DNA of 64,000 bases, taken from assembly GCF_029626265.1 (NCBI RefSeq), contig NZ_JARUBN010000001.1, positions 7,567,001 through 7,631,000 of the forward strand, in the 5' to 3' direction. The stretch comes from Micromonospora sp. WMMD1102. Its GTDB lineage: Bacteria; Actinomycetota; Actinomycetes; Mycobacteriales; Micromonosporaceae. The translations under genes were made by a program, and so were the position numbers. Under the pieces are notes generated by a model. It was not told the DNA's origin and did not search any database. It was given only the letters and a program-made list of their open reading frames with translations. The stretch's first letter is position 1. Every line of letters begins with the position of its first letter. Positions 57,704 through 64,000 of this stretch are shown one piece after another.

Positions 57704-59050
57704 ATGATCGAGTCTCTGCTCGTCGCGAACCGTGCCGAGATCGCCCGCCGGATCATCCGGACCGCCCGGCGACTCGGCATACGGGCGATCGCGGTCTACT
57801 CGGAGGCGGACGCCGACCTGCCGTTCGTCCGCGAGGCCGACGAGGCGGTCTGCATCGGGCCGGCGAACCCGGCACAGAGCTACCGGAACCCCGAGGCGAT
57901 CCTGGCCGCCGCGAAGTCGACAGGTGCCCAGGCGATCCATCCCGGCTACGGCTTCCTGTCGGAGAACGCCGACTTCGCCCGTACCGTCGAGGCGAACGGC
58001 CTGGTCTGGGTCGGACCGGGCGCGGACGCGATCGCCGCGATGGGCGACAAGATCAATGCTCGTAACCTGATGGCAGCCGCCGGGGTGCCGGTGGCGCCCG
58101 GCAGCACCGAGCCGGCCGGCACCGTCGACGCGGCGCTCGCCGCCGCCACCGAGATCGGCTTCCCGGTGATGGTCAAGGCCGCCGCCGGGGGCGGCGGGAT
58201 GGGCATGGCGGTCGCCGCCGACGAGCCGGGCCTGCGGACCGAGTACGACAGGGTGCGGGCCTTCGCCGAGCGGATGTTCGGGGACAGCTCGGTGCTGGTC
58301 GAGCGGTACTTCCCCCGGGTGCGACACGTCGAGGTGCAGATCCTCGGCCTGGCCGACGGCCGGGTGGTGGCACTCGGCGAGCGGGAGTGCTCGGTGCAGC
58401 GGCGCAACCAGAAGCTGGTCGAGGAGTCGCCGTCCCCGGCCGTCGACGCGGGGCTGCGGGAGCGGCTGCTGGCGGCGGCGGTCCGGGCCGGCGAGGCGGT
58501 CGGCTACCGCAACGCGGGCACGGTCGAGTGCCTGCTCGACCCGTCCACCGGGGAGTTCTTCTTTCTGGAGATGAACACCCGGCTCCAGGTCGAGCATCCG
58601 GTGACCGAGCTGGTCTACGGCGTCGACCTGGTGGAGCAGCAGTTGCGGGTGGCCGCCGGGCTGGCCCCGAGCTTCGACCCCGACGCGCTCGCCCCGCGCG
58701 GGCACGCCGTCGAGCTGCGGGTCAACGCCGAGGACCCGAAGCGGTTCCTGCCCGGTCCGGGCGCGGTCACCGCCTGGACCGAGCCGGCCGGCGACGGGGT
58801 CCGGGTCGACTCCGGGTACGCCCTCGGCACCACCGTCACCCCGTTCTACGACTCGCTGCTGGCGAAACTGGTCGTCTACGGCGCCGACCGGGCCGAGGCG
58901 ATCGAGCGGGCCCGTACCGCGGTGGCCGGGTTCGAGATCGCCGGCCCGAAGTGCAACCTGCCGTTCTTCGCCGAGCTGTTCGACAATCCCGAGTTCCTGG
59001 ACGGCAGCTACGACACCGGGATCGTGGGCCGGATGCGGGGCACGAAGTGA
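57704..59050 (+). CDS. Biotin carboxylase subunit of an acyl-CoA carboxylase (no BCCP domain)
   Basis: A 448-residue ATP-grasp biotin carboxylase. The N-terminal SLLVANRAEIARRIIRTARR, the ATP-binding KAAAGGGGMGMAV, the substrate Glu region ECSVQRRNQKLVEESPSP and EMNTRLQVEHPVTE are all present. It ends at about the end of the carboxylase domain (FAELFDNPEFLDGSYDTG), without a biotinyl (MKM) domain, so the carrier must come from a separate gene. The start overlaps none of its neighbours, and the stop overlaps the HMG-CoA lyase GTG start (GTGA). Confidence 0.93.
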   Translation: MIESLLVANRAEIARRIIRTARRLGIRAIAVYSEADADLPFVREADEAVCIGPANPAQSYRNPEAILAAAKSTGAQAIHPGYGFLSENADFARTVEANGLVWVGPGADAIAAMGDKINARNLMAAAGVPVAPGSTEPAGTVDAALAAATEIGFPVMVKAAAGGGGMGMAVAADEPGLRTEYDRVRAFAERMFGDSSVLVERYFPRVRHVEVQILGLADGRVVALGERECSVQRRNQKLVEESPSPAVDAGLRERLLAAAVRAGEAVGYRNAGTVECLLDPSTGEFFFLEMNTRLQVEHPVTELVYGVDLVEQQLRVAAGLAPSFDPDALAPRGHAVELRVNAEDPKRFLPGPGAVTAWTEPAGDGVRVDSGYALGTTVTPFYDSLLAKLVVYGADRAEAIERARTAVAGFEIAGPKCNLPFFAELFDNPEFLDGSYDTGIVGRMRGTK

Positions 59051-59961
59051 GCGCCGACCTGCCGGGCGCGGTCTCGATCCGGGAGGTCGGGCCGCGCGAC
59101 GGGTTGCAGAACGAGGATCCGGTCCCGACCGAGGGCAAGGTGCGGCTGCTCGACCTGCTCGCCGGCACCGGTGTGCGGCGGATCGAGGCGGTCTCCTTCG
59201 TGCACCCGAAGGCGATTCCGCAGATGGCCGACGCCGCCGAGGTGTGGGCGCGGGCGACCCGGGCGCCGGGGGTGCGCTACTCGGCGCTGGTGCCGAACAC
59301 GAAGGGTGCGCAGCGGGCCCTGGCCGCCGGCTTCACCGAGATCGAGGTGGTGGTCTCGGCCAGCGACACGCACAACCGGCGTAACGTCAACCGGTCCACC
59401 GCCGAGTCGCTCGACGACATCGCCGGGCTGATCGCCCTGCTGCACGAGGCCGGGGCGACCGCCGAGGTGATCGTGGCGACCAGCTTCGGCTGCCCGTACG
59501 AGGGGGACGTCGACCCGGCCCGGGTGGCCGGCATCGTCGACCGGGTGGTGGCCGACGGGGCGGACCGGGTCGCCTTCGGCGACACCACCGGGATGGCGAC
59601 GCCGCGCCGGGTCCGGGAACTCGTCACCGCCGTCCGGAACCGGCAGCCCGACATCCCGGTGCTGCTGCACTTCCACAACACCCGGGGTACGGCACTGGCG
59701 AACCTGCTGACCGCACTCGACCTCGGCGTCACCGAGTACGACGCCAGTGTCGGCGGGTTGGGCGGCTGCCCGTACGCCCCCGGGGCGAGCGGGAACGTGG
59801 CCACCGAGGAGGTGGTGCACATGCTGCACGACATGGGCGTCGAGACCGGCGTCGACCTGGACGCGTTGCTGGAGGCGGCGGCCTATGCGGAGCGGCTGGT
59901 CGGCCGGGAGTTGCCGTCCGGGGTGCTCCGCGCCGGCCCGCGCAGCCGGCTCACCAGCTAG
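59047..59961 (+). CDS. Hydroxymethylglutaryl-CoA lyase
   Basis: A 304-residue TIM-barrel lyase splitting HMG-CoA into acetoacetate and acetyl-CoA, the last step of leucine breakdown. N-terminal SIREVGPRDGLQNEDPV has the catalytic Arg-Asp, the metal-binding His pair lies in LLHFHNTRGTALAN, and the catalytic Cys in VGGLGGCPYAPGASGN. GTG 59047 overlaps the biotin carboxylase stop, giving translational coupling. Together with the carboxylases this suggests a leucine/isovalerate pathway. Confidence 0.93.
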   Translation: MSADLPGAVSIREVGPRDGLQNEDPVPTEGKVRLLDLLAGTGVRRIEAVSFVHPKAIPQMADAAEVWARATRAPGVRYSALVPNTKGAQRALAAGFTEIEVVVSASDTHNRRNVNRSTAESLDDIAGLIALLHEAGATAEVIVATSFGCPYEGDVDPARVAGIVDRVVADGADRVAFGDTTGMATPRRVRELVTAVRNRQPDIPVLLHFHNTRGTALANLLTALDLGVTEYDASVGGLGGCPYAPGASGNVATEEVVHMLHDMGVETGVDLDALLEAAAYAERLVGRELPSGVLRAGPRSRLTS

Positions 59962-59988
59962 GTGCGACGGCGGTCGACGCGGGCCGGG

Positions 59989-60023
59989 CGGAACGGGCCG
60001 CCGAGAATCGCCGGCCCGTTCCG
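59989..60023. terminator. Bidirectional hairpin between HMG-CoA lyase and M7 protease genes
   Basis: A 12-bp perfect stem (59989-60000 with 60012-60023) and 11-nt loop, between the convergent genes, 27 nt after the lyase stop and 34 nt from the protease stop. Confidence 0.75.
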
Positions 60024-60057
60024 GGTGCTGGGTCGTCCTGGCTGCTCGGCCGTCGGG

Positions 60058-60636
60058 TCAGCCGATCGGGGCGAGCATGGTGGTCGCCGGCCAGCTGTCC
60101 CGGAATACCTGGTCACCGGTGTTGTCGGCGCGCTCCGGCCCGACCCGGGTGCCGGCGAAGAGCCGGGTCACCTGGCTCGCCTCGCCGCTGCTCGGGTACG
60201 GGTTGGTGCAGCTGGTACCCGCACTGCCGCCGGACATCAGCAGCGAGCAGTTGCCGTTGTAGTTGTCCGGCAGCCCGAGGATGTGCCCGATCTCGTGCGT
60301 CATGATCCGCAGCGGGCTGTACTGCGCCGCCTGCCGGGTGTCGATGTAGACCCGGCCGTTGCCCAGGCTGGTCCGTACGGCGTACGAGCCGCCACCGGTG
60401 ATCTGGTAGATCCGCAGGTTGGTGCCGCAGTTGGCGGAGAGCGTCAGGTTCGACGTGGCGTTGTTCCAGATCGAGGCGGCCTGGTTGGCGATGCTGACGT
60501 AGCTGGGTGCCTGGCTGGTGTTGTAGCAGATGGTCATGGCGGCGGACGCGGGCGAGGGGTTGGCCAGCGTGATGCCGAGGGTGGCACCCGTCGTCGCGAC
60601 GAACGCGACGAGCAGCCGGCTGATGCGTGAGGTCAT
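60058..60636 (-). CDS. Secreted snapalysin-type (M7) zinc metalloprotease
   Basis: A 192-residue exported protease. The signal peptide MTSRISRLLVAFVATTGATL ends near ASAA at residue 33. The zinc site is H114-EIGH-ILGLPD124, with Asp as third ligand as in snapalysin, and the Met-turn region is LLMSGG. CTNPYPSSGEASQV near the C-terminus is also family-typical. It lies on the opposite strand between the lyase and carboxyltransferase genes, so it is unlikely to belong to the catabolic pathway. Confidence 0.93.
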   Translation of the reverse strand: MTSRISRLLVAFVATTGATLGITLANPSPASAAMTICYNTSQAPSYVSIANQAASIWNNATSNLTLSANCGTNLRIYQITGGGSYAVRTSLGNGRVYIDTRQAAQYSPLRIMTHEIGHILGLPDNYNGNCSLLMSGGSAGTSCTNPYPSSGEASQVTRLFAGTRVGPERADNTGDQVFRDSWPATTMLAPIG

Positions 60637-60782
60637 GGCTCACTCTCCGATCCGGGGGTCCGGTTGTGGGGGTGCCAGCAGCATAGTATGGACAAACGTC
60701 AATTCCACCATCCTGTCCGGATACGTGGTTGTCTGTTATGGGCGCCGACCGGGTGGCCCAGGGTGGGGCGGGCGCGGTAGCC

Positions 60783-60795
60783 TAACGATCGTTCA
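60783..60795. promoter_or_regulatory. Putative TetR operator upstream of the carboxyltransferase gene
   Basis: TAACGATCGTTCA (reverse complement TGAACGATCGTTA), 57 bp before the carboxyltransferase GTG start. It has the same AACG/CGTT half-sites as the site at 57543-57555 and is probably bound by the TetR regulator at 56851. Confidence 0.75.
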
Positions 60796-60851
60796 GGGGA
60801 GTTGACGCGGGGTTGCCAGCCAGTCCCGCGGGCGGAGACGAGGGGGTCGGC

Positions 60852-62384
60852 GTGACACTCGACGGTGCGGCGCTGGAACAACTCGGCAAGCGGGTCCGGG
60901 CCGGCGGAGCGGAGAAATACCACGCCGCCAACGCGGCCAAGGGCAAGCTCTTCGCCCGGGAGCGGATCGCGCTGCTCGTCGACGAGGGGTCGTTCGTCGA
61001 GGACGGGCTCTACGCCAACGCGCTCGCCGACGGGCTGCCCGCCGACGGTGTGGTCACCGGCCAGGCCAGCATCGACGGCCGGCCGGTCTGCCTGATGGCC
61101 AACGACTCGACGGTCAAGGCCGGCAGCTGGGGCGCCCGTACCGTCGAGAAGATCATCCGGATCATCGAGCGGGCGTACGCCAACGGGCAGCCGATGGTCT
61201 ACCTGGTCGACTCGGCCGGCGCCCGGATCACCGACCAGGTCGACCTCTTCCCCGGCCGGCGCGGCGCCGGAAAGATCTTCTGGAACCAGATACGCGCCTC
61301 CGGCTCGATCCCGCAGGTCTGCGCCCTGTTCGGGCCGAGCGCGGCCGGCGGGGCGTACATCCCGGCGTTCTGCGACGTGGTGGCGATGGTGGACGGCAAC
61401 GCCAGCATGTACCTCGGCTCCGACCGGATGGTCGAGATGGTCACCGGGGAGAAGACCACCCTGGAGGAGATGGGCGGGGCCCGGGTGCACTGCGCCGAGT
61501 CCGGCGTCGGGCACTTCCTCTGCAAGACCGAGGCGGACGCGCTCGACGTGGTCCGCCGCTACCTGTCGTACCTGCCGGCGAACTGGACCCAGGCGCCGCC
61601 GGCCGCACCGGCGGTGGCCGCACCGGAGAAGGTCGACCTGGCCGCGCTGGTGCCGGCGAGCGAGCGGCAGGCGTTCGACATGCGCCGGTACGTCAGGGGC
61701 CTGCTCGACGCCGACTCCTTCCTGGAGGTGCAGGCGCTCTGGGCCAGGGAGCTGACCGTCGGCTTCGGCCGGCTCGACGGCCAGGTCGTCGGGGTGGTGG
61801 CGAACAACTCGATGTTCAAGGGCGGGGTGCTCTTCGTCGACTCCGCCGACAAGGCGACCCGGTTCGTGCAGCTCTGCGACGCCTTCAACGTCCCGCTGCT
61901 ATTCCTCTCCGACGTGCCCGGGTTCATGGTCGGCACGGCGGTGGAGAAGCAGGGCATCATCCGGCACGGCGCCAAGATGATTACGGCGATCAGCGAGGCG
62001 ACCGTACCCAAGATCTGCGTGGTGGTCCGCAAGGCGTACGGTGCCGGGCTCTACGCGATGGCCGGCCCCGGCTTCGAGCCGGACGCAACGATCGCGCTGC
62101 CCACCGCGAAGATCGCGGTGATGGGCGCCGAGGCGGCGGTGAACGCCGTCTACGCCAACAAGATCGCCGCGATCGGGGACCCGGACGAGCGGGCCGCCTT
62201 CGTCGCCGAGCGCCGCGCCGACTACGAGCAGGACATCGACGTCGTCCGGCTGGCCAGCGAGCTGGTGGTGGACGCCGTCGTCGAGCCGGCCGACCTGCGC
62301 ACCGAACTCGTCCGCCGGTACGCCGCCGCCCGGGGCAAGGACCGCGGCTTCTCCCGTCGCCGGCACGGCGTCACACCCGTCTGA
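60852..62384 (+). CDS. Acyl-CoA carboxylase carboxyltransferase (beta) subunit
   Basis: A 510-residue carboxyltransferase of the methylcrotonyl/propionyl-CoA type. The N-terminal half contains YLVDSAGARITDQVDLFPG and the acyl-CoA oxyanion region GPSAAGGAYIPAFCDVVAM; the C-terminal half has VVANNSMFKGGVLFVDSADK and VVRKAYGAGLYAMAG, the second oxyanion site. Similarity to 3-methylcrotonyl-CoA carboxylase beta fits the neighbouring HMG-CoA lyase. GTG 60852 has GAGGGGGTCGG upstream; TTG 60813 is an alternative. It works with the biotin carboxylase at 57704. Confidence 0.92.
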   Translation: MTLDGAALEQLGKRVRAGGAEKYHAANAAKGKLFARERIALLVDEGSFVEDGLYANALADGLPADGVVTGQASIDGRPVCLMANDSTVKAGSWGARTVEKIIRIIERAYANGQPMVYLVDSAGARITDQVDLFPGRRGAGKIFWNQIRASGSIPQVCALFGPSAAGGAYIPAFCDVVAMVDGNASMYLGSDRMVEMVTGEKTTLEEMGGARVHCAESGVGHFLCKTEADALDVVRRYLSYLPANWTQAPPAAPAVAAPEKVDLAALVPASERQAFDMRRYVRGLLDADSFLEVQALWARELTVGFGRLDGQVVGVVANNSMFKGGVLFVDSADKATRFVQLCDAFNVPLLFLSDVPGFMVGTAVEKQGIIRHGAKMITAISEATVPKICVVVRKAYGAGLYAMAGPGFEPDATIALPTAKIAVMGAEAAVNAVYANKIAAIGDPDERAAFVAERRADYEQDIDVVRLASELVVDAVVEPADLRTELVRRYAAARGKDRGFSRRRHGVTPV

Positions 62385-62511
62385 CCGGAGCGGCCAGCCA
62401 GCGCCGCACCACCAGCACCGCCCGCGCGGCAGCCGCCGCGCCACCAGCAGCATCCCGGCCGGGTTCGGCACGAGCGGACCGGCGGACCGACCGAACCGAT
62501 GGAGGAACCCT

Positions 62512-63660
62512 ATGGACTTCCGGCTCAGCGAGGAATACGAGGCGCTGCGATCCAGTGTGCGGTCCTTCGCCCGCGAGGTCGTCGCGCCGGCGATCGCCGA
62601 GCACTACGAGCGGCACACCTTCCCGTACGAGATCGTCGCGCAGATGGGCAAGATGGGCCTGTTCGGCCTGCCCTTCCCGGAGGAGCACGGCGGGATGGGC
62701 GGCGACTACTTCGCACTCTGCCTCGCCCTGGAGGAGCTGGCCCGGGTCGACTCCAGCGTGGCGATCACCCTTGAGGCGGCGGTCTCGCTCGGCGCGATGC
62801 CGATCTACCGGTTCGGCACCGCCGAGCAGCGCGCCCGCTGGCTGCCGAAGCTGGTCACCGGCGAGGCGCTGGCCGGGTTCGGGCTGACCGAGCCGGGCTT
62901 CGGCTCCGACGCGGGCGGCACCGCCACCCGGGCGGTACTGGACGGCGACGAGTGGGTGATCAACGGGTCGAAGGCGTTCATCACCAACTCCGGCACCGAC
63001 ATCACCGCCCTGGTCACGGTAACCGCGGTCACCGGCAGCAACCCGGACGGCTCCAAGGAACTCTCCACCATCATCGTGCCGTCCGGCACCCCCGGCTTCA
63101 CCGTCGCGCCCGGCTACTCCAAGGTCGGCTGGTGCGCCTCGGACACCCACGAGCTGACCTTCGAGGACTGCCGGGTGCCGGCGGAGAACCTGCTCGGCCA
63201 GCGCGGCCGGGGCTTCGCCCAGTTCCTGCGCATCCTGGACGAGGGGCGGATCGCCATCGCGGCGCTCTCGGTCGGGCTCGCCCAGGGCTGCGTCGACGAG
63301 TCCGTCCGGTACGCCCGGGACCGGCACGCCTTCGGCCAGCCGATCGGCAACTTCCAGGCGATCCAGTTCAAGATCGCCGACATGGAGCGGCGGGCGCACA
63401 CCTCCCGGCTGGCGTACCACGACGCGGCGGCCCGGATGCTGGCCGGCGAGGACTTCAAGCGGCACGCCGCGATCGCCAAGCTGCACGCCAGCGAGTGCGC
63501 GGTCGACAACGCCCGGGATGCGACCCAGATCCACGGCGGCTACGGCTTCATGAACGAGTTCGCGGTGGCCCGGTTCTGGCGGGACTCGAAGATCCTGGAG
63601 ATCGGCGAGGGCACCTCCGAGGTGCAGCGGATGATTATCGCCCGCGACCTGGGGTTGTAG
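62512..63660 (+). CDS. Acyl-CoA dehydrogenase
   Basis: A 382-residue FAD-dependent dehydrogenase with N-terminal helical domain (FRLSEEYEALRSSVRSFARE), beta domain (GFGLTEPGFGSDAGGTATRA, KAFITNSGTDI) and C-terminal domain (YGFMNEFAVARFWRDSKILE, then IGEGTSEVQRMIIAR). The Glu in IGEGTSE is at the SCAD/MCAD catalytic position, where isovaleryl-CoA dehydrogenases usually have Gly or Ala. It lies 127 bp after the carboxyltransferase gene and probably completes the pathway, though its substrate is uncertain. Confidence 0.93.
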   Translation: MDFRLSEEYEALRSSVRSFAREVVAPAIAEHYERHTFPYEIVAQMGKMGLFGLPFPEEHGGMGGDYFALCLALEELARVDSSVAITLEAAVSLGAMPIYRFGTAEQRARWLPKLVTGEALAGFGLTEPGFGSDAGGTATRAVLDGDEWVINGSKAFITNSGTDITALVTVTAVTGSNPDGSKELSTIIVPSGTPGFTVAPGYSKVGWCASDTHELTFEDCRVPAENLLGQRGRGFAQFLRILDEGRIAIAALSVGLAQGCVDESVRYARDRHAFGQPIGNFQAIQFKIADMERRAHTSRLAYHDAAARMLAGEDFKRHAAIAKLHASECAVDNARDATQIHGGYGFMNEFAVARFWRDSKILEIGEGTSEVQRMIIARDLGL

Positions 63661-63663
63661 CCG

Positions 63664-64000
63664 TCAGTCGACGGTGGTCAGCTCGGCCAGGGCCCGGACG
63701 GTCTTCCAGTTCCGGGTGGTCGAGGCGACGCCGAGCCGCTTCTCCAGGTTGAACCTGCTCCGGCCGTACCCGTCGGGAAAGTGCAGGTAGACGTCCCGGC
63801 CGGTGTCGGCGAACCGGAACTCGGCGGTCTCGCCGCCCGGCACGGCGAGCCCGGCCACCCGATCGGACTCCGGCGGCTCGGCCAGAAACGCCACCAGCAG
63901 CTTGACCTCGTCCGGCTGCCCGGAGGCGTACGGGTTGCCGCCGGTCAGCTTCGCCAGCTCCGGGCCGGACCGGACCATCACCGCCACGTCCAGGGTCGAC
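63664..64000 (-). CDS. DUF1697-family protein, N-terminus beyond the window
   Basis: The C-terminal about 112 residues of a DUF1697 protein: VMVRSGPELAKLTGGNPYAS, then LLVAFLAEPP, FRFADTGRDVYLHFPDGYGR and the end GVASTTRNWKTVRALAELT. The frame runs off the right end, so the gene is partial. It is convergent with the acyl-CoA dehydrogenase, separated by 3 bp. Family function is unknown. Confidence 0.85.
   Translation of the reverse strand, partial: STLDVAVMVRSGPELAKLTGGNPYASGQPDEVKLLVAFLAEPPESDRVAGLAVPGGETAEFRFADTGRDVYLHFPDGYGRSRFNLEKRLGVASTTRNWKTVRALAELTTVD

Overview
The window is a very GC-rich actinomycete chromosome segment around the replication origin. Gene order parA - rsmG - jag - yidC - yidD - rnpA - rpmH - dnaA - oriC - dnaN - gnd - recF - dciA - gyrB - gyrA - DUF3566 - tRNA-Ile - DLW-39 - tRNA-Ala, the gnd between dnaN and recF, and the many proline/glycine-rich insertions point to Micromonosporaceae (Micromonospora or Plantactinospora type). 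This is inferred from protein recognition and synteny; no 16S gene is present.

Positions 1-6233 (minus strand) hold the partition and membrane-insertion block: the N-terminal part of ParA, a HAD phosphatase, RsmG, Jag, YidC, YidD, RnpA and L34. From 6234 to 20809 the plus strand carries dnaA, the origin (DnaA boxes and an AT-rich unwinding segment before dnaN), dnaN, gnd, recF, dciA, gyrB, gyrA and a DUF3566 membrane protein, with one small conserved minus-strand gene before gyrB. Two tRNA genes and a 42-residue DLW-39 type protein follow. Three parS or parS-like sites are visible; two lie inside the parA coding sequence.

From 21484 to 30158 come a PASTA-less Ser/Thr kinase, a minus-strand operon (cysteine hydrolase, GlxA regulator, aldo/keto reductase) in which the last two genes carry frameshifts, a secreted metzincin-like protease, and a SigE-family sigma factor overlapping a membrane-anchored propeller protein. 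Positions 30186-34270 form a small accessory island: a truncated second copy of the C-terminus of a CtpI-like P-type ATPase, a decayed DHA2 transporter, and a MarR-controlled set (DHFR-like reductase, SDR, membrane protein). The full-length ATPase follows on the right, so the island lies between two diverged copies of the same gene end.

Positions 39132-55012 are mixed housekeeping and accessory genes: SoxR-type regulator with a sox-box-like site, exonuclease, a pair of tiny Cys-rich proteins divergent from an Xre/TPR regulator, SufE, CBS protein, RmlC-like epimerase, ProRS, SGNH hydrolase, pentapeptide protein, rhodanese, a Tat-lipoprotein propeller, Nudix, APH-like kinase and an ECF sigma factor with a CU044_5270-type partner. 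Positions 55064-64000 hold an MFS exporter and a branched-chain acyl-CoA catabolic cluster: TetR regulator, biotin carboxylase, HMG-CoA lyase, carboxyltransferase and acyl-CoA dehydrogenase. Two matching TetR-type palindromes precede the carboxylase genes. A secreted M7 protease gene interrupts the cluster. The window ends inside a DUF1697 gene.

A recurrent feature is short GC-rich tandem repeats (6 to 34 nt units), in intergenic DNA and, as multiples of three, inside genes. No CRISPR array, rRNA operon, complete insertion sequence or prophage was seen.
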